DNA from: Tranzscheliella williamsii
Lineage: Eukaryota > Basidiomycota > Ustilaginomycetes > Ustilaginales > Ustilaginaceae
Assembly (NCBI GenBank): GCA_023212725.1
Contig: JALBYF010000008.1
Coordinates: 265,949-329,948, forward strand
DNA length: 64,000 bases
Reading direction: 5' to 3'
The position numbers and the translations under genes were made by a program. Each line of letters begins with the position of its first letter. Position 1 is the stretch's first letter. The notes beneath the pieces were generated by a model. That model was not told the DNA's origin, did not search any database, and was given only the letters and a program-made list of their open reading frames with translations. This document shows, in pieces, positions 52,885 through 62,946 of the stretch.

Positions 52885-55275
52885 CTAGTGCGGGCTGTCG
52901 TGGCCGGGGCTGCTGCCGTTGGCGGCGGGCTCGAGGGGTGTCGGGGGTGGGAAGCTCTCGGTGCGGCGGCGGTCGAGGGCGAGGGGCGGGGCGGAGCGGC
53001 CGGGGCGGACGCGCTTGGCGGGGAGCGCGGGGTCGTAGGGATCGCGCGGCGCCCAGTCCCAGGTGTGGACCATGGTGATGTTGCCGTTGCGGATCCGGCT
53101 GGCGTAGCTGTCGGCGATCAGCCCCGAGGAGAGGAGGGCCGAGTCCTTGGCGCCGCTGTTCTCCGAGGCGAGCGCCGCCTGCAGCTGGAGCTGGAGCTCC
53201 TGCTGGCGCCGCTGGAGCTCCTCCTTGTCCTCTTCGGGCAGGATGGCGGCCTCCTTCTCCTTCATCTGCAACACCAGCCGCTCCAGCGCCGGCCGCAGCG
53301 TCGAGTTGCCGCTCCCGGACCCGCCGCCCCCGCTGCTCCGCGTCGACGAGATGTTGGACGACAGATCGCTGCTCGACCCAGAACCGCCCAGCAGGTCGCG
53401 CGACGCCGGCAGCCCGTGGAAGAAGCGCTCGGCATGCTTGTCGTCCAGCAGCGGAACCGGATCCTGATAGCGCGACACCTTCTTGAGCAGCTCGGTGGTA
53501 GACACCACCCGCGCGCCGATCGAGAGATGGGCCGGATGCCGGTAGCCAAGCGTGGGCACCAGCGCACCGGACGGCGGCACCAGCGCTGCCGGCCTCCCCT
53601 GCGGACGCGCCGGCGTCAGCACCGGCGCCGACAACGCGTTGGCAACCTCCACGTTGTCCTCGTACAGCGTCGGCGGCGGCAGCGTCGAGACCAGCCAGCT
53701 CGGGCCCGGCTGGAACGGCAACACGGCCGGCCGCGCTGCCACCGACGCATACAGGCTGTCGTTGGGTGTATAGCGCGAGGCATCGGCAATGGCATGCGCC
53801 AGCCGTCGACGCTTGCTCGCGGCATCCTGGTAGGCGGCCCCTTGCGGCGTGAGCAGGAGCCCCGCAGCGCTGCTCGACGTCGGATCTTCCATCAGCACTT
53901 GGAACTCAGCTGCAAAGGCTCGTAGCGACGACGTAGTGGGCGCGATCGAGATGGCGCCGGCCTGACGGAGCTCCGATTCGGTGAGCCGCTCCAGCTCGCT
54001 AAGTTCCTCTTTGGAATAGGCGGCTGCCAGCGTCGAGGCTTCGTAGTCGACCGCCTCCTTCCAGCTGTCTCGCAGCACGCGCCGCGCTTGCAGCGCCTCA
54101 AACGCCCTCTCCGCTTCTGCGGCCCGCTCTTCCGCCGTCTTCTCAACGGCCGCTGCGGGCTGTGTGGCCGACACATCGCCGTTGGCTGTGGCCGCCTCCA
54201 TGGCAGCGGCTGCAGCAACGGCTGCCGCTTCCTCTGCTTTCCTTTGCGCCGCTTCTTTGCGGGTTTGCTCCTCCAGTACATATTCGGGATCGACGTCCCT
54301 GGGGAATTGCTCCTCATCATCGGCGGGCTCGGCTTTGACGGCGATCCGCTTTGTATGTGTATGTGGCGACTTGACGCCGATGTCTTGCTGCGAGGATGCG
54401 ATCCCAGGATCGGAGGTGGGGAAGAGCGGCAGATAGGCGGGAACATAGTCGATCGTAGTGTCGCCAAACCGTCTGTCAACCTCTTTGTCGCGCGGCCGAA
54501 ACCTTTTCCGGGGTGGTGAAGATGACGATGATGATGTTTGCTGTGCGTGAGCCGTGGGATGGGTGCTGTCTGCGTCGTGTCTTGCGTCTTCATCAGTATT
54601 TGCACTCTCTTCGTCCGACGTTAAAGCATCCTGAAAACTGAAGCGCGCATCTGTGTCCAAGGTTGGCAACTCGGCATCTGACTGTCCATCCTTAGTCGAT
54701 GTCTTTCCTCTTGCTGAGGCAGATTCGGGTGGCCAAACAAGCTGCTTTGCAACCTGATCTCGAAAGAAAGACTCGGCAGCCATCTGCTCGAACAACTCGG
54801 GGTCTATCCTCGTATAATGTATCTCGTCTTCTGGGCGAGGCGAAGGTCGTGTTCGGCCTGTCTCCAAGATCTTGACGAGATCCTTACCCCGCATCGGGTC
54901 TGTGAGGAGGACGGAGGAAGGCCCAGCGATGGCATTGGAGGTGTTGGCTGCGGCGGTGGGAGCATCTAGAGGGAGCCTGCCTTCCTCCTCGGCCCAATGG
55001 AGGAGCTCTGTGAGGGGATCACCTCCCAAGAGATGCTCGAGGGAGGCGCGCAAGTCTTGGGGCGCGATCTGTGTTCTACCGGCATGGTTTGCATGTTGCA
55101 CGCATGTCGAGCCGAGGAGCTGAATGTACCTCTGCATCACCTCTGTGAGTAGGTTGGCCGACGAGCTGGAGGACCTGGCAAAGCCGGTCGCCGATAGAAG
55201 GGACAGAATGGTCATGGACAGGTGGGAGCCCGCGTATGTTCCCGCGGCGGAGCGCGAGCGCGACTGTGACACCAT
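52885..55275 (-). CDS. Histone-fold (bromodomain-associated) protein, TAF8/TAF3-like
   Basis: A 796-residue single-exon protein. Residues about 21-100 form a bromodomain-associated histone fold (I-L-S-L-L-S-A-T-G-F, L-T-E-V-M-Q-R-Y-I-Q-L-L-G, I-A-P-Q-D-L-R-A-S-L-E), the type found in TAF3, TAF8 and SPT7. A later D-Y-V-P-A-Y-L-P-L-F-P motif recalls the V-P-D-x-L-P-P-F-P element of TAF3/TAF8 tails. The middle carries a long Ala/Glu-rich coiled coil. No bromodomain or PHD finger is visible. A TFIID role is likely but subunit identity is open. Convergent with the molybdoenzyme gene (108 bp between stops), divergent from PAB2. Confidence 0.65.
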   Translation of the reverse strand: MVSQSRSRSAAGTYAGSHLSMTILSLLSATGFARSSSSSANLLTEVMQRYIQLLGSTCVQHANHAGRTQIAPQDLRASLEHLLGGDPLTELLHWAEEEGRLPLDAPTAAANTSNAIAGPSSVLLTDPMRGKDLVKILETGRTRPSPRPEDEIHYTRIDPELFEQMAAESFFRDQVAKQLVWPPESASARGKTSTKDGQSDAELPTLDTDARFSFQDALTSDEESANTDEDARHDADSTHPTAHAQQTSSSSSSPPRKRFRPRDKEVDRRFGDTTIDYVPAYLPLFPTSDPGIASSQQDIGVKSPHTHTKRIAVKAEPADDEEQFPRDVDPEYVLEEQTRKEAAQRKAEEAAAVAAAAAMEAATANGDVSATQPAAAVEKTAEERAAEAERAFEALQARRVLRDSWKEAVDYEASTLAAAYSKEELSELERLTESELRQAGAISIAPTTSSLRAFAAEFQVLMEDPTSSSAAGLLLTPQGAAYQDAASKRRRLAHAIADASRYTPNDSLYASVAARPAVLPFQPGPSWLVSTLPPPTLYEDNVEVANALSAPVLTPARPQGRPAALVPPSGALVPTLGYRHPAHLSIGARVVSTTELLKKVSRYQDPVPLLDDKHAERFFHGLPASRDLLGGSGSSSDLSSNISSTRSSGGGGSGSGNSTLRPALERLVLQMKEKEAAILPEEDKEELQRRQQELQLQLQAALASENSGAKDSALLSSGLIADSYASRIRNGNITMVHTWDWAPRDPYDPALPAKRVRPGRSAPPLALDRRRTESFPPPTPLEPAANGSSPGHDSPH

Positions 55276-55895
55276 CGGCCCGTTCAGCCCCAGAGCTGTG
55301 GCTGTTGGCAGGAATGGGAGAGGAAGACAGCTAGTTGCATGCTCTGGTAGACGAGACTTGTTGTTTAGCTTGGCAACATAGGCGCACGAGATCTATTTCA
55401 TGCTTGATTGGGGAGAAGAATGCTACGCGAGACCGGTGGCGGCCCAATTTGCCGGTAGCACTGCAGGTATCGGGCGGGGAGCACAAGACACGAGTCTGAC
55501 TACTGTGTGAGAAGGTTGGATCAGCTGCTGTGAAGCGATGAAAGCGATGGAGATGGGAGAGGATAGGATGGAAATGTTGGTAGCATCGCTATGGGAATCG
55601 CTCAGAGACGCACGTCACGTGTCGCGACTTCTACCTAAAAAGGCGCGGGAAACGGAAGAATCGCTGAAGCCAAAATCACCAAATGTGGATCGTCATGAAT
55701 CACTGAGCCTTCTACCCCAGCCAACCCCATCCGTCCTTCATCTGCTCTCTGATCACAGCCTTAGCATCTGGAAAGCCACACTTGCCATCAAAAGGGTCAT
55801 TTGCTCGGATCATCGGCTGGAACAGTACCGTATCGTACCTTTCGCGCGTCACCCGTCGGTCCTGCTATCCAAGAACAGTCAGATCCAAATACAGC
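55276..55895. other. Divergent promoter region TAF-like/PAB2
   Basis: 620 bp between start codons; no ORF or clear element. Confidence 0.4.
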
Positions 55896-56595
55896 ATGAC
55901 GACGCAACAAGAGGAGGTCTCGCTGCTCGCACCCGGCGGTGGCGAAGTGGATACCCTCGCCGGCGCAGACGCAGGCGCACAGACATCCACGGCTGACGAA
56001 ACAGGGGCGGAAGATATGATGGGCGATGAAGATGCCGAGATTGAGGCTATGAAGCAAAGAGTGGCTGAGATGGAGGCCGAGGCGGAGAAGCTGCGCGAGT
56101 TGCAACAAGCGGCGGGCGAAGCAGCAGGCGCCAACTTGCATCCGTCCGAGGAGGAGCGCGAAGAGGTCGACTCGAGAAGCATCTATGTTGGCAACGTCGA
56201 CTACGGTGCCACGCCGGAAGAATTGCAACAGCACTTCCAGAGCTGCGGAACCATCAACCGCGTGACCATCCTTTGCGACAAGTTCACCGGCCATCCTAAA
56301 GGGTAAGTCTTGTTGCTTCTGCCGTCGCGTCTGCGTTGACAAGGTGCTTTTCGCTGACCCTTGGATTGCTCTTTCCGCCGTCGCCAGGTATGCATATGTG
56401 GAGTTTGCGGACCCCTCGTTGGTAGCCAACGCCATGGTGCTCAACGAATCGCTCTTCCGCGGGCGTCTCATCAAGGTCACTGCCAAGCGCACCAACATGC
56501 CCGGCTTGGCCGCTCGTGGCCGTGGAAGAGGCCGAGGACGAGGCAGGCCATTCCGAGCTCGTGGCCGTGGTCGTGGTCGCGGCTCGTATTACTAG
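55896..56595 (+). CDS. PAB2: Nuclear poly(A)-binding protein 2 (PABPN1/Pab2)
   Basis: Exons 55896-56302 and 56388-56595 (donor GTAAGT, acceptor GCCAG) give 204 residues. An acidic N-terminus leads into a short coiled coil ([11 protein letters not shown], residues 50-72). Then comes one RRM with RNP2 I-Y-V-G-N-V at residues 96-101 and RNP1 K-G-Y-A-Y-V-E-F at 134-141, and last an Arg/Gly-rich tail ending R-G-S-Y-Y. This is the exact PABPN1/Pab2 layout. The protein binds nascent poly(A) tails in the nucleus and in fission yeast links them to exosome turnover. The intron falls within RNP1, a common position. Confidence 0.95.
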
Positions 56596-56985
56596 CTGTG
56601 CCTTCTCCACCGCCCATGCCCTCTCTACAGTCCGCTCCTCACTGCAGGATAGTGTCGGTCATCCTCGTCACGCGTTGACGAGCCGTGTCCATGGCCCGTC
56701 TTGCATTGGTGAAGGCTGCTGAAAAACCTCCGAAAGCATACACACTACTTCCGTCCCCCGCCTTTCTTCTGTATAACACTAGTCTTTGAAGCTCGGTTTG
56801 TCAAGGATGCTCCTACTGAGGACATCATCAGTACCTCATCTCCCGTTTGTCAGTTGTTCCGCACATGTGGGATGGGGCGTGTGAGGCAGGAAACTTCGTA
56901 ATGATAGCAAGTGTGGGTGGCAGTTCCATTGTACATTGGGAAGAAAAGGACAAGAGTGCTGAAGGCAGAAGCATGTGCGAAGGGC
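56596..56985. other. Convergent 3' region PAB2/ISD11
   Basis: 390 bp between stop codons; no gene seen. Confidence 0.45.
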
Positions 56986-57596
56986 TCAATCGCTGGACGG
57001 TGCGCCGCCGGGGCTCTGCGGGCCGGAGGTGGGCTGGCCGGAGCCGCCGACGGAGGCTTCTTGGCCGGCGCCACCGCCACCGACGATGATGCGCGGCTTC
57101 TCGACGACGAGCTTGTCTGCCTCGTAAATCCTGTTCATCAGTGCCGACCTCTGTAGTACCTGCAGGTCGTTGAGCGCGGTCTGGTAAAACTTGGAGAGCT
57201 TCTCCGGGTCGGTGAGTGAAGAGGCCGAGATGGACGCCGTGCTGCCTGACGGCTCACGCAGCGCTTCTGGCGAAAGTAACGTAGACGGGGACACCTTGGC
57301 TGTCGCCGAGCCCTGTTTCGAGAAGGGCGACGATTGTGCCGCCTGCGCCTGCGGAAGTAGCGTAGATCGGAACATGTCGCGCGACCTCCTCAAAAAGTAG
57401 GTGCGAAAGTTGTACGACGACTGTCCCGGCCAAAATCCATAGCACGATGCAAGAACGAGAGAGACCGTCAGCTTTCAGACTACGTCACTGCAAGCGGGGC
57501 GGACAGTGGCGAGATACTTACGAAAGACTGCGATGTGCGCAGATATTTCTTATAGAGGCGCAAGACCTGCGTCTTGGATGGCACCGGGACGGACAT
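56986..57596 (-). CDS. ISD11: Mitochondrial LYR protein Isd11 (LYRM4-like)
   Basis: Exons 57596-57522 and 57420-56986 (donor GTAAGT, acceptor GACAG) give 169 residues. The LYR-family start V-L-R-L-Y-K-K-Y-L-R lies at residues 11-20 and S-Y-N-F-R-T-Y-F-L-R-R-S-R-D-M-F, the F-R hallmark, at about 27-42. Near residue 100-125 come L-Q-V-L-Q-R and Y-E-A-D-K-L-V-V-E, as in Isd11. The protein stabilises cysteine desulfurase Nfs1 for Fe-S cluster synthesis. It is much longer than the usual 90-100 residues: a Ser/Ala-rich insertion of about 45 residues sits between the two helical parts and a Gly/Pro tail follows. Divergent from SEN2. Confidence 0.85.
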
Positions 57597-57977
57597 TTCG
57601 GATGTAGAGATGCAAGCCTGCGTGTGTGTCGAGGAGTGTGATCGCCAACGGCTGGTTCGGGGCAAGACAAATGATGGACAGGATGATCGCACTGAATGAT
57701 GAGCATCGACGTGAGTTTGGCTCAGTCAGAAGTCTGAAGAGCAACTTAACTCAGACTTTGGCTTTTTGGCTGAGCGCCACTCGGCCTTGTAAGAGGCGTG
57801 TAAGCAGGTGCATGGGCGTAAGAAAAAGGTCCCCCGGGTGTTAGATTGTAGATCCAGCTTTCTGTTGAAATTCGCCTCCTCCATGCTGCTGAAACGTGAA
57901 AAGGGTGTCACTTCCAACGACGAGTACCACAACGACGTCTGGTGACCTGCCAGCTCTGCCAGCTCGCCCTTGCCGAT
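57597..57977. other. Divergent promoter region ISD11/SEN2
   Basis: 381 bp; compact bidirectional promoter with no obvious TATA box. Confidence 0.4.
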
Positions 57978-59540
57978 ATGCCTAGACAGAGGAACACGAC
58001 TGGATGGTCGTATAACAATGCGCAGACCCCGAATGCGGGCAAAGGAGACGCGCCACGGGTGACAGGTGCCGGCAAGAAGGCCTCGGTTCAGAAGAACCAG
58101 TTGTATGCGCGGCCTCTGCCGCCGACGCTCGATGTCTCGTCGCAGGGGTCCAGCCAGCCGAGGCAGCCGCAGGCGTCGTACTCGCTCTGGACGGCTCTGT
58201 GCGCCGCGCTGACGCTTGGTCTCTATGCACCGTCGGCGGAGGCGGCCACCTCGTCTTCCAGCGCTTCGGCAAGCAGCGATGTTGTACCGGTCTACTACGA
58301 CGAGCATCTGCAGACGGTCTGGGTGGCGGATCTCGAGGCGGGCGTCCGCCTGCTCTGGCAGCGCGGCTTCTTTGGCAAGGGCAACCTGTCGCGGTCCGAG
58401 CCCACCTGGCGCCAGCGCAAGGTCAACGACATTGACGCCATGCGCAAAGGCCGCCTCACCGCCGAGCAGCTCACCCAGCAGCGCAGAGAAGAGCGCAAAG
58501 CGCTCAAGATCGAGCGCGCGAGAGCAGCCGTCCGCGCCGGCCAGCAGCTGCCGGATGGCATCCTGGCGCTCGGCGGACAAGTCTCTGAAGAGGATCGCAT
58601 GCCCGGCGCCTCGCACGACCGACTTATGGCGGATATCGAACGCCAAGTGGAAGAGCAGTTGGCCAGCGAGGACACCCCTACCCACCCAAAATCGGAGCTC
58701 TGGACGGGCCAAGAAGAGGCGCCGCAGATCACTCCCGGCGTGGCGCGCATCAAGGGTCTCAAATACTTTACCGAAGAGGTCAAGGCGAACCAGGCCAAGC
58801 AGGCCGAGTTGCTTGCCGAGCAGAACAAAAAGGAAAGCGCCGCCGCCGATGATGCCGCCGAGGGCGACGCTGCCGACATCGATATCGTCGATATGGAACG
58901 CATGCAGCTGTCGCTGGTCGAGGCCTTTTTTCTTGCGGGCATGTTTGGCTGCCTCGAGATCCGCAGTGGCGCCGCCAGCTCGGATCGGCTGCTGTCGCTC
59001 GACGAGTTCTACCGGCTGTGTCTGCAGTCGAGCCTGGCGCCGTCGCTGCTGGATCTGAAGCGCCGCGGGCTGGCCGACCGCCATCTGCGCGAGCTGTACG
59101 CGCGCCCCGACAATCCGTTTCTGATCAACTACGTTGCCTACCACCACTTTCGCTCGCTGGGGTGGGTTGTCAAGAGCGGGATCAAGTTCTGCTGCGACCT
59201 GCTGCTCTACAAGCGCGGGCCGGTCTTCTCGCACGCCGAGTTTGCGGTCGTTGTCATTCCGGCCTACGAGGACGAGCACGACCTCGCGTCGAGCCCCTTT
59301 GCACCGCATCCCAACGCAGGCACCAAGGACTGGACCTGGTTCAGCACCGTCAACCGCGTCCAGAACCAGGTGCTCAAGACGCTCATCCTCGCCCATGTCT
59401 TTGTCCCCTCCCGCCGCCGCGTCCCGCCCACAGCCCTCGCCGACCCGGCCGCCTTCATCGACGGCCTCCGCGCCGGCCACTCTTACGCCGTCAAGGAAGT
59501 CACCATCCGCCGCTGGTCCCCTGCCCGCATGAAGCCGTAG
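57978..59540 (+). CDS. SEN2: tRNA-splicing endonuclease catalytic subunit Sen2
   Basis: A 520-residue single-exon protein. The C-terminal endonuclease fold has the catalytic triad visible as Tyr411 (L-L-Y-K-R-G-P), His419 (V-F-S-H-A-E-F) and Lys467 (N-Q-V-L-K-T-L-I-L). Upstream are the Sen2 features Y-Y-D-E-H-L-Q-T-V-W-V (about residue 106), R-G-F-F-G-K-G-N-L-S-R-S-E-P-x-W and a long Lys/Glu/Ala-rich segment. Sen2 cuts the 5' splice site of intron-containing pre-tRNAs. The first ATG is at 57978; codons upstream are GTG. A tRNA gene with an intron lies 243 bp downstream on the other strand. Confidence 0.95.
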   Translation: MPRQRNTTGWSYNNAQTPNAGKGDAPRVTGAGKKASVQKNQLYARPLPPTLDVSSQGSSQPRQPQASYSLWTALCAALTLGLYAPSAEAATSSSSASASSDVVPVYYDEHLQTVWVADLEAGVRLLWQRGFFGKGNLSRSEPTWRQRKVNDIDAMRKGRLTAEQLTQQRREERKALKIERARAAVRAGQQLPDGILALGGQVSEEDRMPGASHDRLMADIERQVEEQLASEDTPTHPKSELWTGQEEAPQITPGVARIKGLKYFTEEVKANQAKQAELLAEQNKKESAAADDAAEGDAADIDIVDMERMQLSLVEAFFLAGMFGCLEIRSGAASSDRLLSLDEFYRLCLQSSLAPSLLDLKRRGLADRHLRELYARPDNPFLINYVAYHHFRSLGWVVKSGIKFCCDLLLYKRGPVFSHAEFAVVVIPAYEDEHDLASSPFAPHPNAGTKDWTWFSTVNRVQNQVLKTLILAHVFVPSRRRVPPTALADPAAFIDGLRAGHSYAVKEVTIRRWSPARMKP

Positions 59541-59552
59541 CCGTAGTCCCTA

Positions 59553-59612
59553 CCCCAGCCATCGTCTGTATCGCCCCAGCCATCGTCTGTATCGCCCCAG
59601 CCATCATCTGTA
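59553..59612. repeat. Tandem repeat, nearly 3 x 21 bp, in SEN2 3' region
   Basis: Two identical 21-bp units (each CCCCAGCCATCG...TATCG) and a third variant unit begin 13 bp after the SEN2 stop codon. Confidence 0.9.
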
Positions 59613-59783
59613 TGACTAGACATTCCATCCCCTCCATCCCATCGCGACGCCTTTCTCCGGCTCTTGCGTGCGGGCCCCTCTACCGTCGCCCGCCACGCTC
59701 GCCCTGCGCGATACCAACCAACGTAGCAAACAACCTGGCCGCAAAAAAAAAGCCCGAAAAAGGGCAAAAAAATTCGATAAAAG

Positions 59784-59917
59784 TGTCCTCGGCGAGAGTC
59801 GAACTCGCGATCTTAGGATGTCATGAACTTTTAGCAGTTCGTAGGTGTGCTCCTGCGAGGCAGGATCGTTGTCATAGCGTATGAGACCTACGCCCTAACC
59901 AACTAGGCCACGAAGAC
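59784..59917 (-). tRNA. tRNA-Met (anticodon CAU, elongator-like) with 60-nt intron
   Basis: On the minus strand the 5' acceptor GTCTTCG (59917-59911) pairs with CGAGGAC (59791-59785), discriminator A at 59784. D arm GCCT-loop-GGGC contains the A box TGGCCTAGTTGG. Anticodon stem TAGGT/TCCTA has the loop CTCATAA, including the T-T pair also seen in yeast elongator tRNA-Met. The variable loop is AGATC and the T arm GCGAG-TTCGACT-CTCGC (B box). The intron of 60 nt follows A37 in the canonical place, leaving a mature length of 74 nt. A TTTT terminator follows within 6 bp. An alternative fold with the anticodon stem closed by ACACCTA would force a 33-nt variable loop and is rejected. Confidence 0.88.
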
Positions 59918-60147
59918 GTGTGGTATGCACAGACCGTCGTCGTTGCATAGATATGACTCCGTTGCTGATTGCATTTATATCCCCTTGTGCCGTCGTTGTG
60001 CCTTTGTCTTTTTCTGGCGTGGGTATGTGGGGCGAAGATGGCACGGGTTCGCCTGGCATTCGCATTCCTCGGTGAGTAAGTACAGCGTAATGTGGACGGG
60101 AGCCGCATGGGGTGCTATGAGTGGGTGGGAAAGTGTGCTGGGCGGGA

Positions 60148-62946
60148 TCACGGTCCGAGCGGGCGCTCGAGCGTGAGTGCGACCCTGCGCTTCTTCTTGG
60201 GCGCCTCTGCCTCCGTGTCTGTCGCATGGCTAGGCGGTGCGATGGAGGGAGGGGGCGGGGAGGACGCCTTGCCAGACGCGGTAGTGGGGATGGCTAGGCC
60301 GAGTCCGGCTGCGCTGGGGAGCACGGCGTCGGTGCCGGCCGATGCCTGCGTGGGCGTGGTCATGGCCGAGCCCGTCTCGAGCGTGGAAAGCGGGGCCGAG
60401 CTCGCCATCTGCGGCGTGTTCGGTGCCGAGCTGCCCGACCTGCCTTCAGCAATGTGCGCATGTGCTGGCAGGCCCGACGCCGGCGTCTTCAGTGCTGGCT
60501 GCGCCGAAAGCGCGTACGGCGTGCCCAGCTCAGCGTAATCGAAAACCACGACGGAACAGTAGCCATCCGTCGACGACATCATCAGCGTCTGTCCGTCTGG
60601 CGACCAGGCCAGATCGGTAAAGCTGGCGTAGTGCATGTTGCTAAAGCAGCAAATCGGCCCTGACTGTTGCGTGTCGTAGATCCATACGCTGTCCTGTGTT
60701 GCCACTGCGTAGATCATGCGATAGGGCAGGCCAATGACACTGATCCCTCGAGGCCCTGAGGCTGCCGTCCCTGTGGGTGTCGACCTCCTCTCCCGTGGTA
60801 ATGGCGATCCTGCCTTGCCAGTACTGTGCGCAGATGCAGCAGTACTGGGCGGGCTGCCATGCGGTGGCTCCGTTTTCAGCGATACGCTCTTCTGCTTGCC
60901 CGCCTCGAGCGGTATCGTAGGATGCGGTGCAATGCCTTCGTCATCAGACGCTTGCGCCGCAGCACTGCGCAGCTCGTAGAGGATCGGTGAAAAACGCACA
61001 ACCAACGTGGCTGTCTTGTGCCCTGGAAGTACGGCGATGGGCGCATTAGATCGGGCCAGATTGCCTCTCGCATAGAGGTAGACAGCGCTCTTGTTCGTAT
61101 GTCCAGCGGTGGCCAGCCCGGGTATGCTGCTAGTAGCAGGACTCTTTCGGGGCGACAGCGTCACCGTAGGACTGGCGGGCTGAGGCGGAGGGTCAAACAA
61201 GCCGCTTGGCGTTGCAAGAAGGCCTCCGTCTGGGCTGAACGAGAGCCGCCGGAAAAAACCGCTGAAATTCTCATCGCCGTACAGACGCAGCGACGCTTTT
61301 GCAAGAGGTCCGCCCATGCCTGCGGCCGCGGCCGCCTGCATACGCTGCTTCGGCGAAGGGGGAGCGCGGATGGCAGGGAGGGGGGGGATCGGCGAGGGCG
61401 AACGTATGCTTCTCGTTCTTGAAGCCGAACGGCTGGCGCTACCGCCTCCACGTCCGCTTTCGCTTACTACCGTGCCTGCAACAGAATGGCTTGGCTCTAC
61501 CAATGTAGAGCTGGGCTTACCACCATGTGAGCCAGCAAATGTAGAGGGTGCTGCCAAAGATGTTGTACTGGTCGGTGGCGAGCCGACGTCAATATTGCTG
61601 CCACTGAAGCTAGATCTTCTGCTTGGCGTAGTTTGTGGGGGGTTCATGGCGTGGGCGTTGACGGCTGCGCTGTTCGAGGAAAACGGGCTAGGCGGAACAG
61701 AGATACCAGGCGTAGGCGTTCCCGCGCGGCCGGCTGTGGTTGTACTGGCAGGAGCCGTTGCTGCCAATGATGACGCTGTGGCTGAGGACGAGGCGATGGC
61801 AGAGGGTGTGCTTGCTCGAGCGACGGCAGAGCCGCCATGAGCGGGGTCGATGGGCGTGCTGCTACGCTTTGATCTTCCGCGCAGACTGGCAACGAAGCTT
61901 TCCCGTGTCCCTTCGCCATCGCTGTGTTGGCTCGCATGACTGCTAGACCGACGGCCCAAAGAAGGTTTGGAATGAAAGTCCCAGATCAAGCCACTGGCGC
62001 TGCCGTTTCTGCGGTGAAGATCGAGCTTGGTGTTCTTGCTGATTAGGTGCGACGTGGTGCCTGTAATTTCGGCCTGAGCGCTGCTGCTCTCCCTCTCATG
62101 CTTCCGAGTCTGTAGGTTGTGGACGTGAACGGAGCGATCACTGCTCTGCGTCGCAAGGAAATCGTTGAGGGGGTCCCAAGCAATTCCTTGGACGTAGTGA
62201 CTGTGCTCTGAAATTTCTCGAATGACGTGGCCATCCTGTACGTTGATGATGCGGGCAACAAAGTCGGTGCCGCCCACGGCAAGGGACTCGCCGTTGGGAC
62301 TCCAGGCCATGTCGTAGAGTTCCTGCTGGGTGGCTCTGCACATGAGCTTGACGCGCCAAAATTCTTTCTCGAACTGCCCTTCGGTCTCGAGGCTGGAGAG
62401 TGAGTCGCCAAAACTGGGCTTACTACGGTCGCTGGGCACCCAGAATAGGACATTTCCGTCGTCGCCGGCCGTCGCTAGAAGCTCTCCTTTGGGACAGAAC
62501 CGGACGACATTGACGACGCCCGAATGTCTCTGCAGCGTCGCTAGATATTCTACGCGGGGGGGATGCGGAGCAATGGGAGCAGAGACAGATACAGAAGCGG
62601 CGCTGGCCATGGCAGCGGGAGAGGGGATGTTCGGGTGGACCATCCAGATGCGTGCGTTGTTGTCTCCACCGGCGGTGGCAAGTCTCCAGCTTTGACCGCC
62701 CGCCATGACTGGTAACTGGGGAGCCTTGGCCGTCGAGGAACTGACGGCGGTCGAGGCGGAAGTGGTGGTGGATGCGTTGGAAGAGTCCAATTCCGAAAGT
62801 CCCTTTCCTGGCGCTAGGCCGGCAGCTTGGCCCATGTTATGATCGATCACCCTTCGAAGATGATTCGTAGGGATGGGCTGAAAAGAGCAGCTGTAGATGG
62901 GTTGGGTGTCATGCCACCGAATCTCGAAGGTGACGGAGCGTACCAT
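60148..62946 (-). CDS. CAC2: Chromatin assembly factor 1 subunit B (p60/Cac2)
   Basis: A 932-residue single-exon WD40 protein. CAF-1 deposits H3-H4 behind replication forks; Cac2/p60 is its middle subunit. The start V-T-F-E-I-R-W-H-D-T-Q-P-I-Y-S-C is a near-exact family signature. WD repeats follow: H-S-G-V-V-N-V-V-R-F-C-P, L-L-A-T-A-G-D-D-G, M-A-W-S-P-N-G, G-I-A-W-D-P-L-N-D-F. A Ser/Pro/Ala-rich insertion covers about residues 300-560. The WD fold then resumes with L-R-L-Y-G-D-E-N-F-S-G-F-F-R-R-L-S-F-S-P-D-G-G and F-T-D-L-A-W-S-P-D-G. The tail ends in a basic K-K-K-R-R-V. It is clearly longer than human or yeast counterparts because of the insertions. Confidence 0.95.
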   Translation of the reverse strand: MVRSVTFEIRWHDTQPIYSCSFQPIPTNHLRRVIDHNMGQAAGLAPGKGLSELDSSNASTTTSASTAVSSSTAKAPQLPVMAGGQSWRLATAGGDNNARIWMVHPNIPSPAAMASAASVSVSAPIAPHPPRVEYLATLQRHSGVVNVVRFCPKGELLATAGDDGNVLFWVPSDRSKPSFGDSLSSLETEGQFEKEFWRVKLMCRATQQELYDMAWSPNGESLAVGGTDFVARIINVQDGHVIREISEHSHYVQGIAWDPLNDFLATQSSDRSVHVHNLQTRKHERESSSAQAEITGTTSHLISKNTKLDLHRRNGSASGLIWDFHSKPSLGRRSSSHASQHSDGEGTRESFVASLRGRSKRSSTPIDPAHGGSAVARASTPSAIASSSATASSLAATAPASTTTAGRAGTPTPGISVPPSPFSSNSAAVNAHAMNPPQTTPSRRSSFSGSNIDVGSPPTSTTSLAAPSTFAGSHGGKPSSTLVEPSHSVAGTVVSESGRGGGSASRSASRTRSIRSPSPIPPLPAIRAPPSPKQRMQAAAAAGMGGPLAKASLRLYGDENFSGFFRRLSFSPDGGLLATPSGLFDPPPQPASPTVTLSPRKSPATSSIPGLATAGHTNKSAVYLYARGNLARSNAPIAVLPGHKTATLVVRFSPILYELRSAAAQASDDEGIAPHPTIPLEAGKQKSVSLKTEPPHGSPPSTAASAHSTGKAGSPLPRERRSTPTGTAASGPRGISVIGLPYRMIYAVATQDSVWIYDTQQSGPICCFSNMHYASFTDLAWSPDGQTLMMSSTDGYCSVVVFDYAELGTPYALSAQPALKTPASGLPAHAHIAEGRSGSSAPNTPQMASSAPLSTLETGSAMTTPTQASAGTDAVLPSAAGLGLAIPTTASGKASSPPPPSIAPPSHATDTEAEAPKKKRRVALTLERPLGP

